Shown: piece by piece, positions 31,124 through 39,908 of the stretch | Numbering within the stretch: the first letter of the stretch is position 1 | How the letters are laid out: every line of letters starts with the position of its first letter | Source of the DNA: CAMCXT01 sp040403315 | GTDB taxonomy: Bacteria; Bacteroidota; Bacteroidia; M30B66 | NCBI GenBank assembly: GCA_040403315.1 | Contig: JBBAKX010000001.1 | Coordinates: 124,001 to 188,000, forward strand | Length of the DNA: 64,000 nt | Reading direction: 5' to 3' | Notes under the pieces: model-generated | What the model saw: the letters and a program-made list of their open reading frames with translations, nothing else | Told to the model about the DNA's origin: nothing | Database searches by the model: none | Translations under genes and position numbers: made by a program

Positions 31124-31163
31124 TACAATGGAAACATTTTTACTGTAAATCGTTTCCATTGTA
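31124..31163. promoter_or_regulatory. Palindromic operator upstream of the tetR-efflux operon
   Basis: TACAATGGAAAC (31124-31135) and GTTTCCATTGTA (31152-31163) form a perfect 12-bp inverted repeat with a 16-base spacer. The right arm lies 10 bases upstream of the -7 element. A partly overlapping direct repeat, GTAAATCGTTTC (31145) and GTAAATTCGTTTC (31161), is also present. This is the expected place and form for binding by the TetR regulator encoded immediately downstream. Confidence 0.7.
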
Positions 31164-31173
31164 AATTCGTTTC

Positions 31174-31181
31174 TATCTTTG
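31174..31181 (+). promoter_or_regulatory. -7 element (TATCTTTG) of the tetR-efflux operon
   Basis: Exact TAnnTTTG match ending four bases (CGCC) before the tetR ATG at 31186. The operator palindrome lies just upstream, so bound repressor would block this promoter. Confidence 0.65.
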
Positions 31182-31185
31182 CGCC

Positions 31186-31806
31186 ATGAATGAAAAGCTC
31201 GATCATTTGCTCAAACAAGCCGGCGTAATCTTTATGCGCTATGGCTTGAAAAGCGTTACAATGGACGATGTGTGTCGGGAATTGGGGATATCTAAGAAAA
31301 CACTTTATCAGTATGTATCTGATAAAAATGATTTGATCTCCAAAGTTTTGGATCAAGACATTCAAGAAGACGAAAAAGTTATTTGTGCGCTTCAAACCAG
31401 TGGTTTATCGGCTATTGATGAACTACTGCACATCCAAAAAATGGTTACTGAAAAGGTGCAGCATATGCACAGTTCGATCATTTACGATTTAAAGAAATAT
31501 TATCCTGAATCTTGGGGAAGAATCATAAGACACCGCAACGAGTTTATCGTTGGATGTATCGAGCAAAACATCATAAAAGGTCAGCAAGAGGGCGTTTTTA
31601 GAAAAGACATCCATTCGGCCTTGATTGCTAAAATTTATGCATATCAAATTGAAGCTTCGATAGATCCTAGCTTGTATTCGGGTTTAAAAATAACTGCCGT
31701 AGAAGTATATGCTGAGGCCATGCGCTATCACATCCGAGGAATTGCCACAGAAAAAGGTTTGAAATACTTAGAATCAACTCAGAATAAAACAAATCCAGAA
31801 TTATGA
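31186..31806 (+). CDS. TetR family transcriptional regulator of the efflux operon
   Basis: A 206-residue repressor-type regulator. The N-terminal helix-turn-helix is typical: AGVIFMRYGLKSVTMDDVCRELGISKKTLYQYVSDKNDLI (about 13-52, read in overlapping parts). The C-terminal ligand domain is variable and gives no clue to the inducer. The gene leads a four-gene efflux operon and overlaps the next gene by four bases, so the regulator is made with the pump it probably controls. A perfect palindrome upstream is the likely operator, which would give negative autoregulation. Confidence 0.88.
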   Translation: MNEKLDHLLKQAGVIFMRYGLKSVTMDDVCRELGISKKTLYQYVSDKNDLISKVLDQDIQEDEKVICALQTSGLSAIDELLHIQKMVTEKVQHMHSSIIYDLKKYYPESWGRIIRHRNEFIVGCIEQNIIKGQQEGVFRKDIHSALIAKIYAYQIEASIDPSLYSGLKITAVEVYAEAMRYHIRGIATEKGLKYLESTQNKTNPEL

Positions 31807-33140
31807 TACAGAAAATGTTCATCAGTTTCCTGTTGCTCATCGTTGTGCAGTCGAAGGCGCAGAATGCCTTTAGCCTTCCACAGGCTATCGAGTATGCTTT
31901 AAAAAATGGCTATTCGGTGCAGAATGCAGCAACTGACATTGAAATTGCAAAGAAAAAAGTTGCAGAAATCAGAGGAATAGGAATTCCTCAGCTTTCTGCA
32001 GAAGGTTCCTATCAGAACTTCCTTGCAGTACCTGTGAGTATTATCGAAGCAAGCGCATTTAATCCTGCCGCTCCATCTGGAACTTACCTTCGCGTTCCTT
32101 TCGGAGTGCAGCACAATATGTCGTACGGCTACACCGCATCATGGCTGGCCTTTAGTGGAGAATACATTGTTGGATTGCAAGCTTCCAAAGCATATGTTGA
32201 ACTTTCCAGAACAGGCCTTCGCAAAAGCGAAATTGAAATCAAAGAATCGGTTACCCGCGCCTATGGAACGGTGGTTATTCTATACGAAAACAAACGAATT
32301 CTTCAAGAAAATATCGCTTCACTCGATAATTCAATTACTCAAACGGATGCATTTTTCAAGGAAGGTTTGATTGAAGAATTGGATGTAGATCGGTTAAGAT
32401 TGCTCCGTAAAAACCTCAGTACTACACTAACCACATTGGAAGAACAAACTAAGCTTGCTGAAAAGCTGCTGAAATTCAATATGGGCTTTGACGTAAACGG
32501 AGAGATTAGCCTAACCAACAAGTTTCAGGAAATGCTCAATGCAGCATCAACAGGCGTAGATCCTCAACCGAAATTCGATTTAAATGCGAACATCGACAAC
32601 ATGATAATCGATCAATCGCTGAATCTTCAGAGGCTAGAATTGAAGCGCCAAAGGGCAAATTATCTTCCAACATTGACTACGTTTTATACTTGGAAAGAAA
32701 GTCGAATCACCAACGAAGGAGACCAACTTTTCGATCCATTGTTTCGCGTTCCAGGTGGCACAATCTTAGGCGTTAACCTTAATGTTCCGATCTTCAAAGG
32801 ATTGAGTCAGCGTGCCAGGGTACAAACAGCAAAATTGAATGTTTCGAAAACAGAAGTTTCCGCCAAACAAGCATCACAAGGCATTGCATTGCAGTCAGCT
32901 CAATCGCTTACAAGCTATACGGCAGCATTAAGTAACATTCAAAATGCACGCGAATCGGTGCAATTGGCAGAGCGCATCCGCGATAGAACACTTATCAAAT
33001 TCCAAGAAGGAGTTGGTTCTAGTGTAGAACTCCTTCAGGCGGAAAACGAATTGCTCAATGCGCAGGCAAATTATGTTTCAGCAGCTCAGCTATTGATAGA
33101 CAGCCGTGTTACACTCGATAAAAACCTTAACAAATTCTGA
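31803..33140 (+). CDS. TolC-family outer membrane efflux channel
   Basis: The outer-membrane tunnel of a tripartite pump, 445 residues. It has a signal peptide (MFISFLLLIVVQSKAQ) and the duplicated coiled-coil and barrel pattern of the OEP family, with VQLAERIRDRTLIKFQEGVGSSVELLQAENELLNAQ at the end (1169-1290 of the gene, read in parts), which is the typical final helix hairpin. The start overlaps the tetR stop by four bases. It works with the adaptor and RND pump encoded downstream. Confidence 0.88.
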   Translation: MIQKMFISFLLLIVVQSKAQNAFSLPQAIEYALKNGYSVQNAATDIEIAKKKVAEIRGIGIPQLSAEGSYQNFLAVPVSIIEASAFNPAAPSGTYLRVPFGVQHNMSYGYTASWLAFSGEYIVGLQASKAYVELSRTGLRKSEIEIKESVTRAYGTVVILYENKRILQENIASLDNSITQTDAFFKEGLIEELDVDRLRLLRKNLSTTLTTLEEQTKLAEKLLKFNMGFDVNGEISLTNKFQEMLNAASTGVDPQPKFDLNANIDNMIIDQSLNLQRLELKRQRANYLPTLTTFYTWKESRITNEGDQLFDPLFRVPGGTILGVNLNVPIFKGLSQRARVQTAKLNVSKTEVSAKQASQGIALQSAQSLTSYTAALSNIQNARESVQLAERIRDRTLIKFQEGVGSSVELLQAENELLNAQANYVSAAQLLIDSRVTLDKNLNKF

Positions 33141-33165
33141 TACCTCAAGCCCGAATAAATAAACC

Positions 33166-34290
33166 ATGAAAAATTTCATCTATATCACTCTGATTTTTCT
33201 CGCAGCCTGCAAACCTGGCTCTGATTTAGAATCAAAAAAAGCAGAATTGGCAGGCTATAAAACTCAAATGGATGAGTTAAAAGGCAATATTGAAAAACTT
33301 GAAAAAGAGATCGCATTGCTCGACACTTCGTCCAATGCTCAGAAGCCTCGATTGGTTACAATTGAAGCAGTTCCAACAAGCGATTTCTTACACTTTATTG
33401 ATGTTCAAGGGTCTATTGAATCGGACCACAATGTTGCAGTTCAACCTGGAATGCCAGGCTTGGTTACCCGAGTGTTCGTGAAAGAGGGCGATATGGTTAC
33501 GGTTGGCAAAGTGCTCGCTGAAACCGATGGACGTGCAATGGCTGAAAGCATTGCTCAATTGAAGTCGAACCTTGAGTTTGCTAAAATTGCTTACGAAAAG
33601 CAAAAGCGATTGTGGGACAAGAAAATCGGAAGCGAGATTCAGTTTCTTCAAGCAAAAACGCAATATGAATCGCTTGAAAAAAGCACGAGTTCATTGCAAG
33701 CGCAGTATGATATGACAAGAATCAAATCGCCGATTGCTGGTGTTGTAGACCAAGTAAATGTTAAAGTGGGCGAATATGCCGCTCCGGGGATGTTTGGTTC
33801 GTTCCGCGTAGTGAATGCAAACAGCATGAAAGTGACTGCTAAGCTTGCAGATTCTCACATTGGGAAAGTAAAAATTGGCAATCCTGTTTCGATTCGTATA
33901 ACTGACTTAAACGATACCATCCAAGCGAAAATTAGCTATGTAGGTAAAGTTGTTGATCCAATGAGCAGAACCTTTGTTATCGAAATCAGCTTGGATGGTG
34001 TTCAAACAGAGATTCGTCCGAACATGTTGGCTAATATCAGCATCAATGATCAAGTTGTGCAAAAGGCGATTAACCTTCCATCGAACTATGTTCAGAAAGA
34101 TGCTGCTGGCAAAAACTATGTAATGGTTGCAGAAGGCCCGAAAGGCAAGATGGTTGCTCGCAAGAAACTTGTTAGCACAGGACTTTCTTACGGAGATCGT
34201 ATTGTGATTACTCAAGGTCTTGATGGCACTGAGCAACTGATTGTTTCAGGATATCAAGAAGTAACCGACGGGCAATCGTTGGTTCTTTGA
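33166..34290 (+). CDS. RND efflux periplasmic adaptor lipoprotein
   Basis: Membrane fusion protein of 374 residues that links the RND pump to the TolC-like channel. The N-terminus ITLIFLAACKPGS is a lipoprotein signal, followed by a short coiled coil (about 20-50). The lipoyl/barrel-sandwich halves are visible in VQPGMPGLVTRVFVKEGD and RIKSPIAGVVDQVNVKVGEY, with a helical hairpin between them, then a beta-barrel domain and a C-terminal membrane-proximal domain ending in GYQEVTDGQSL. It lies 25 bases after the channel gene and 27 bases before the pump gene. Confidence 0.9.
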   Translation: MKNFIYITLIFLAACKPGSDLESKKAELAGYKTQMDELKGNIEKLEKEIALLDTSSNAQKPRLVTIEAVPTSDFLHFIDVQGSIESDHNVAVQPGMPGLVTRVFVKEGDMVTVGKVLAETDGRAMAESIAQLKSNLEFAKIAYEKQKRLWDKKIGSEIQFLQAKTQYESLEKSTSSLQAQYDMTRIKSPIAGVVDQVNVKVGEYAAPGMFGSFRVVNANSMKVTAKLADSHIGKVKIGNPVSIRITDLNDTIQAKISYVGKVVDPMSRTFVIEISLDGVQTEIRPNMLANISINDQVVQKAINLPSNYVQKDAAGKNYVMVAEGPKGKMVARKKLVSTGLSYGDRIVITQGLDGTEQLIVSGYQEVTDGQSLVL

Positions 34291-34317
34291 TTCCTTTCAT
34301 ATTAGACGAAATTAGAG

Positions 34318-37300
34318 ATGGAAAAAGAACATATTAAAGAGTTTAAACCCACAAATTGGGCGATAAACAACAGCACTGCAGTTTATATTTTTACAGTGTT
34401 GATTTCGCTTGCGGGGATGCTCATCTTCCAGCGGATTCCTAAAGAACAGTTTCCCGACATCGTGGTGCCGACCATTTTCGTGTCGACCATTTATCCGGGT
34501 GCAAGCCCCGAGGATATTGAGAACCTCATCACAAAGCCAATAGAAAAGGAAATTAAATCGGTTTCTGGAATTAAGAAAATCACCAGTAACTCGATTCAAG
34601 ATTTTTCGCTAGTTGTTGTGGAGTTCAACACAGGTATCGCGGTTGATATTTGTAAGCAGAAGATTTCAAATGCGGTAGATAAGGCAAAAGGGCGACTTCC
34701 AAACGACTTGAAAAACGATCCGGATGTGCAGGAAGTGAACTTCTCCGAATTCCCGATCATGAATATCAACGTATCGGGTGAATATCCTTTAGATCAGCTG
34801 AAAAACTACGCTGAGGATTTGAAAGATAAGATTGAAACACTGCCTGAAATTACACGTGTTGACATTATCGGAGCGCTCGAAAGAGAAGTTCAAGTGAACG
34901 TGGATTTATACAGAATGCAGGCCCTAGGAATGACTTTCAACGATATTGAAAGAGCTGTTGCCAGTGAGAACGTTAATATTTCAGGAGGAGAAATTCGCAT
35001 CGATGATTTACGCCGAACACTGAGAGTAACAGGCGAGTTTCAAAATGTAAATGAAATTGGAAATATCCTGATTCGTTCAACACGCGGAAATCTTGCCTAT
35101 TTGAAAGACATCGCCGAAGTGAAAGATGGCTACAAAGAGAAACAAGACTTCGCTAGATTGGAAGGAAAACCAGTTATCACCATGAATGTGATCAAACGTT
35201 CTGGCGAAAACTTGATCAATGCAGCTGATGCGATCAAAGAATTTATTCAAGAGTATGAAGCCACGAAATTCCCCGACGGGCTTGGCGTAGTGGTTACTGG
35301 TGACACTTCGATGGAAACCAAGACTCAGTTGAACGATTTGGTGAATACTGTTATCATTGGTTTCGTTTTGGTGGTTGTGATTTTGATGTTCTTTATGGGA
35401 CTTCAAAGTGCATTCTTTGTTGCACTTGCAGTGCCATTGTCGGTTCTAGTTGCGCTGTTGTTTATGCCATCGTTAGGATTTACAATGAATGTGATCGTGC
35501 TCTTCTCGTTCCTGTTAGCACTGGGTATTATTGTGGATGATGCGATTGTTGTGATCGAAAACACCCACCGTATTTTCCATCAATACGACTTTGACATTAA
35601 AACTGCAGCCAAAGCAGCTGCTGGTGAAGTGTTTGTGCCCGTATTGGCTGGAACACTAACTACCATTGCACCATTCTTCCCACTATTATTCTGGCCAGGA
35701 ATTGTTGGTGACTTTATGAAGTATCTGCCAATAACGCTGATCATTACTCTGTTCGCGTCGTTGTTTGTGGCATTTATCATGAATGCAGTTTTTGCGGTTT
35801 CATTCATGAAAAAGGATCATGCGGTTCGCTTACCAGCAATGAAGGCAATGAAAACACCTTTGATCATCTTCAGTATTGGAGCATTCTTATTTCACGCATC
35901 AGGTGTTGCATCAATTGGTAATCTGTTCATCATTTTGCTAATTCTCACACCAATCAATTACTACTTCCTTGAGCCAGCTACAAAAACCTTCCAAAATAAA
36001 ATTTGGCCTTCGGTTATTGCACGTTACAAGAATTTCGTGATTTGGATCTTGAAAGGTTATCGCCCGATAGTTACCATCGCAAGTGTTTTTGTGCTGTTCA
36101 TCATTTCGTTCATGATTTTTGGAGCATCGAATCCAAAAGTGGAGTTCTTCCCGAACGGAGATCCAAACTTCGCTTACGTGTATATTCAGTTGCCTATCGG
36201 TACGGATGCGGAAGTTACAGATTCGGTTACAAAAATTGTAGAGAAGCGTGTTTACAAGGTAATCGGTGAGAAAAATCCAAATGTTGAATCGGTAATTTCT
36301 AACGTTGGAATTGGAGCAGGAGACCCACAGAATCCTGATCGTGTAGCTACACCGCACAAAGGGAAAGTATCGGTTGCTTTCGTCGATTTTGCAGAACGTG
36401 GCGACTTTTCTACTCAAGTATGTTTGGAGAAAATTCGAGAAGCAACCCGAGATATCCCAGGAACTAGGATTACTGTCGACAAAGAATCGAATGGTCCGCC
36501 AACTGGAAAGCCAATCAATATTGAAATTTCAGGAGATGATTTCGATGAATTGGTGAAAATCGAAGAGAAAGTTCGTGCAGGCATTTCGAAAGAGAAGATC
36601 CAAGGGATCGAAGATCTACAATCGGATTTGCAGCGAAATAAACCTGAGATCATTGTAAATATTGACCCTGATCGTGCGCTTGCTGTAGGGATGAGTAAGG
36701 CCCAGATTGCATTGGAATTGCGTACGGCTTTGTTTGGGAAAGAGATTTCGAAATTCCGCGATGTGGATGACGATGCGGAAATCAATCTCCGATTGGCTCC
36801 TCAGTATAGAGATAAAGTTGATGATTTGTTAAACATGCAGGTTTCATTCCTTGATATGAGCACGGGGGCTTTCAAATCTATTCCTGTTTCGGCGGTTGCT
36901 TCGGTTCGTTATGATAATGCATTTAGTTCGATCAACCGTAAAGATCAACGTCGAGTTGTATCCTTATCGTCGAATGTGCTTACTGGCTTCACTGCAAACG
37001 AAATTGTTCAGGAAATTACTCAAGTAATTAAAGGTGTTGAAGTTCCAGAAGGTTATGAGATTAAAATGACTGGTGAACAAGAACAGCAGAAAGAAACTTC
37101 TGACTTCCTTGGTTTGGCTTTCATGGGAGCCTTGGCATTGATGTTCTTGATTCTGGTGACTCAATTTAACTCGTTGGTTAAGCCATTCATCATCTTTTCA
37201 ACGGTTTTGTTTTCGTTGATTGGGGTATTTCTTGGGTATGCCATTACTGGTCAAGTGTTTTCGATTGTAATGACTGGTGTAGGAATCTTCGCCTTGGCGG

Positions 37301-37701
37301 GGATTGTTATTAGAAATGGTATCCTTCTTATTGAGTTTATCGATGAATTAAGGGCTCGTGGATTGGGTATTGAAGAAGCTATTTCTGAAGGAGGATCAAC
37401 ACGTATTACGCCGGTAATCTTAACAGCATCGGCCGCAATTCTTGGTCTTATTCCACTGGCAATTGGTGTAAATATCGATTTCGATGGATTGCTGGCAAAT
37501 GCAGAGCCTCACTTCTTCTTAGGAGGCGATAACGTTGCCTTCTGGGGGCCATTGGCTTGGACGATGATTTATGGATTGATTGTGGCTACGTTCCTAACGC
37601 TCATTGTTGTTCCGGCGATGTACATCGTTTATTTGAGAGCGAAAAAGCGTTTTGGCAGAGAAGGTAAAGGTGAAAAAGTGCATTCTGGAAATATGCTTTG
37701 A
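34318..37701 (+). CDS. RND family efflux pump (AcrB/MdtB-like)
   Basis: The 1127-residue proton-driven inner-membrane pump, longer than the usual 1030-1050. The N-terminal porter domain has PKEQFPDIVVPTIFVSTIYP and SPEDIENLITKPIE, and the first membrane block contains the proton-relay aspartates in LALGIIVDDAIVVIENTHR (about 395-415). The second half repeats this layout with TGVGIFALAGIVIRNGILLIEF. Two additional hydrophobic stretches lie around 500-560, where the pump is longer than typical. Substrates may be drugs, bile-like detergents or lipids and cannot be told apart here. It is the last gene of the tetR operon and has its own terminator. Confidence 0.9.
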   Translation: MEKEHIKEFKPTNWAINNSTAVYIFTVLISLAGMLIFQRIPKEQFPDIVVPTIFVSTIYPGASPEDIENLITKPIEKEIKSVSGIKKITSNSIQDFSLVVVEFNTGIAVDICKQKISNAVDKAKGRLPNDLKNDPDVQEVNFSEFPIMNINVSGEYPLDQLKNYAEDLKDKIETLPEITRVDIIGALEREVQVNVDLYRMQALGMTFNDIERAVASENVNISGGEIRIDDLRRTLRVTGEFQNVNEIGNILIRSTRGNLAYLKDIAEVKDGYKEKQDFARLEGKPVITMNVIKRSGENLINAADAIKEFIQEYEATKFPDGLGVVVTGDTSMETKTQLNDLVNTVIIGFVLVVVILMFFMGLQSAFFVALAVPLSVLVALLFMPSLGFTMNVIVLFSFLLALGIIVDDAIVVIENTHRIFHQYDFDIKTAAKAAAGEVFVPVLAGTLTTIAPFFPLLFWPGIVGDFMKYLPITLIITLFASLFVAFIMNAVFAVSFMKKDHAVRLPAMKAMKTPLIIFSIGAFLFHASGVASIGNLFIILLILTPINYYFLEPATKTFQNKIWPSVIARYKNFVIWILKGYRPIVTIASVFVLFIISFMIFGASNPKVEFFPNGDPNFAYVYIQLPIGTDAEVTDSVTKIVEKRVYKVIGEKNPNVESVISNVGIGAGDPQNPDRVATPHKGKVSVAFVDFAERGDFSTQVCLEKIREATRDIPGTRITVDKESNGPPTGKPINIEISGDDFDELVKIEEKVRAGISKEKIQGIEDLQSDLQRNKPEIIVNIDPDRALAVGMSKAQIALELRTALFGKEISKFRDVDDDAEINLRLAPQYRDKVDDLLNMQVSFLDMSTGAFKSIPVSAVASVRYDNAFSSINRKDQRRVVSLSSNVLTGFTANEIVQEITQVIKGVEVPEGYEIKMTGEQEQQKETSDFLGLAFMGALALMFLILVTQFNSLVKPFIIFSTVLFSLIGVFLGYAITGQVFSIVMTGVGIFALAGIVIRNGILLIEFIDELRARGLGIEEAISEGGSTRITPVILTASAAILGLIPLAIGVNIDFDGLLANAEPHFFLGGDNVAFWGPLAWTMIYGLIVATFLTLIVVPAMYIVYLRAKKRFGREGKGEKVHSGNML

Positions 37702-37730
37702 GGTTGATAGGATTTGTTTGATTGTTTTGT

Positions 37731-37766
37731 AATCCTGGGTTTGGTTGACTCAGGATTTCTTTTTTA
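37731..37766 (+). terminator. Terminator of the efflux operon
   Basis: AATCCTGGG (37731) pairs with CTCAGGATT around a short loop and is followed by TCTTTTTTAT, 29 bases after the pump stop codon. Confidence 0.75.
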
Positions 37767-37842
37767 TGCATACTTGATGTGCAAAAAATCGATGCAGTTT
37801 GTGTTACTTTGCCATACATAAAATACTAAAATTCCAAACTAT

Positions 37843-38445
37843 ATGTCTTTCGAACTTCCCTCATTATCATATGCTTACGCTGCACTTGAGCCACACGTGG
37901 ATGCCCGCACAATGGAAATCCACCATACCAAACATCACCAAGCGTATGTAACAAATCTAAATGCTGCCCTAACAGGAACAGCATCAGAAAGTAAAAGCCT
38001 TGAAGCCCTTATGGCAGAAATGTCGAAGCAACCAGCTGCAATTCGCAACAATGGTGGCGGACATTACAACCACAAACTTTTCTGGGAAATTATGGGCCCA
38101 AATGGCCAAGGTCAACCTGCTGGAGAATTAGCAGATGCGATCAATTCTGCATTCGGATCATTTGATAAATTCAAAGAAGATTTTGCTAAAGCTGCAATGA
38201 CTCGTTTCGGCTCTGGCTGGGCATGGTTGGTAAAGCATGATGGCAAATTAGCGATTACTTCAACACCAAATCAAGACAATCCATTGATGGATTTAGCTGA
38301 TGTGAAAGGCTCGCCAATTATGGGATTGGATGTTTGGGAACACGCCTACTACCTTCATTACCAAAATCGTCGCGCTGATTATGTTACAGCCTGGTGGAAC
38401 GTTGTGAATTGGGATGTTGTTACTGACCGATTCAACAAAGGATAA
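37843..38445 (+). CDS. sodA: Superoxide dismutase, Mn-type
   Basis: Converts superoxide to oxygen and hydrogen peroxide in the cytoplasm. At 200 residues it is of normal length. The four metal ligands can be read: the histidine in EIHHTKHHQAY, the histidine in GGGHYNHKLFW, and the aspartate and histidine in LDVWEHAYYLHY. The GGGH context and the glutamine in NQDNPL favour manganese (or cambialistic) rather than iron specificity. No signal peptide. A single gene between the efflux operon terminator and its own terminator. Confidence 0.93.
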   Translation: MSFELPSLSYAYAALEPHVDARTMEIHHTKHHQAYVTNLNAALTGTASESKSLEALMAEMSKQPAAIRNNGGGHYNHKLFWEIMGPNGQGQPAGELADAINSAFGSFDKFKEDFAKAAMTRFGSGWAWLVKHDGKLAITSTPNQDNPLMDLADVKGSPIMGLDVWEHAYYLHYQNRRADYVTAWWNVVNWDVVTDRFNKG

Positions 38446-38539
38446 TTTCACGAAGCTTTCATTTGTTTGGGCATATATTCGCTTCAACATTTGTTTAAAC
38501 AGCAATTTATTGCATCGATATAACCGATATAAACTAGGG

Positions 38540-38567
38540 AATCCCGCATCAAAGCGGGATTTTTTAT
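38540..38567 (+). terminator. Terminator of sodA
   Basis: AATCCCGC (38540-38547) and GCGGGATT (38554-38561) form a perfect 8-bp stem with a six-base loop, followed by a T run. Confidence 0.85.
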
Positions 38568-38589
38568 TTATCGTGGAACTTCATCCATA

Positions 38590-38597
38590 TATCTTTG
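38590..38597 (+). promoter_or_regulatory. -7 element (TATCTTTG) of hemL
   Basis: Exact TAnnTTTG match 15-18 bases before the tandem ATGs at 38613 and 38616. It overlaps the TTG opening the longest frame, so translation begins at an ATG further on. Confidence 0.6.
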
Positions 38598-38615
38598 TTC
38601 TCTTATTTTCGCATG

Positions 38616-39908
38616 ATGATTAGCAGAAAACGTTCGGAAGAACTCTTCACCACAGCAAAAACCTACTTCCCTGGAGGAGTAAATTCGCCCGTTAGGGCAT
38701 TTAAATCGGTTGGCGGAACGCCTCTTTTCATTAAGAAAGGCTATGGTTGTAAGATTACAGATGAAGACGGAAATACATTCATCGACTTTTGTCTTTCCTG
38801 GGGCCCATTGTTACTTGGCCACAACAATTCTAAGATCCGTGAAAAAGTTTGGGAGACGATTCAGAACGGGACTTCGTTTGGTGCACCAACAGCACTCGAA
38901 AATGAATTGGCAGATTTGATCCTTTCGAACAATCGATACCTAGAGAAAATTCGATTTGTGAGCTCGGGAACCGAAGCGGTGATGTCGGCCGTTAGACTTG
39001 CACGAGGCTTTACTGGTCGTGATAAGATTCTCAAGTTTGAAGGTTGCTATCATGGTCATGTGGATAGCTTATTGGTTAAAGCAGGATCTGGATTGGTAAC
39101 CTTTGGAAATTCCTCTTCTGCTGGCGTTCCGAAAGGCTTGGTAAATGACACAATTGTAGTTCCATTGAACCGAATCGATTTGGTTGAAGCAGCTTTTCAG
39201 GAGTTTGAAGGCCAAATTGCAGCAGTGATTATTGAGCCCATTCCTGCGAACAATGGATTACTTCAGGTAAGTAAAGAGTTTCTATTTTGTTTGGCATGCA
39301 AAGCCAAGAAACATGGTGCATTGCTGATTTTTGATGAAGTGATTTCCGGTTATCGCGTTGGCTTTGAGGGCGCTGCAGGATTATACGGTATTGCACCTGA
39401 TATCATTACTTACGGGAAGATCATTGGTGGAGGATTCCCAGTTGGGGCTTATGGCGCTAGCAAGGAAATTATGTCGCGGGTTTCGCCAGATGGAGATGTT
39501 TATCAGGCAGGTACATTATCTGGAAATCCAGTGGCTATGTCGGCCGGTATTGCAGCGCTTACGGAATGTTTGAAGCCTGGTTTTTACGAACAGCTCGACC
39601 AGAAAACAAGCGGTTTTGTTGCGCGCATTGAAGCCCATGTTGCTGAACGAAACTATCCTTTTAGAATCTTCAGAATTGGATCTATTTTCTGGTTAGCATT
39701 TACAAAGAACGATATTCGAGCTGCCGAAGAAATTGATCCTGCGGGCATGGATAAATTCCGCGTCTTGCATGCGTTTTTGCTCAACAATGGTGTGTATTTC
39801 GGTCCGTCGGGGTATGAAGTTGGTTTTGTTTCTGCTGCACACACAGATGAAGATCTAGAATTTTCTGCATCTAAAATTTGTGAAGCTTTAGATTTGGTTT
39901 ACGCTTAA
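38616..39908 (+). CDS. hemL: Glutamate-1-semialdehyde 2,1-aminomutase
   Basis: PLP enzyme that turns glutamate-1-semialdehyde into 5-aminolevulinate, the C5 route to haem. About 430 residues, close to the usual 426. Family signatures: TYFPGGVNSPVRAFKSVGG at the N-terminus, the PLP-contact segment RFVSSGTEAVMSAVRLARG, GCYHGHVDS, FDEVISGYRVG, and the cofactor lysine in ITYGKIIGGGFPVGAYG (about 265). Start at ATG 38616 (MISRKRSEELF), with ATG 38613 as an alternative. Its stop codon overlaps the stop of the convergent membrane protein gene by two bases, with no terminator between. Confidence 0.93.
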   Translation: MISRKRSEELFTTAKTYFPGGVNSPVRAFKSVGGTPLFIKKGYGCKITDEDGNTFIDFCLSWGPLLLGHNNSKIREKVWETIQNGTSFGAPTALENELADLILSNNRYLEKIRFVSSGTEAVMSAVRLARGFTGRDKILKFEGCYHGHVDSLLVKAGSGLVTFGNSSSAGVPKGLVNDTIVVPLNRIDLVEAAFQEFEGQIAAVIIEPIPANNGLLQVSKEFLFCLACKAKKHGALLIFDEVISGYRVGFEGAAGLYGIAPDIITYGKIIGGGFPVGAYGASKEIMSRVSPDGDVYQAGTLSGNPVAMSAGIAALTECLKPGFYEQLDQKTSGFVARIEAHVAERNYPFRIFRIGSIFWLAFTKNDIRAAEEIDPAGMDKFRVLHAFLLNNGVYFGPSGYEVGFVSAAHTDEDLEFSASKICEALDLVYA

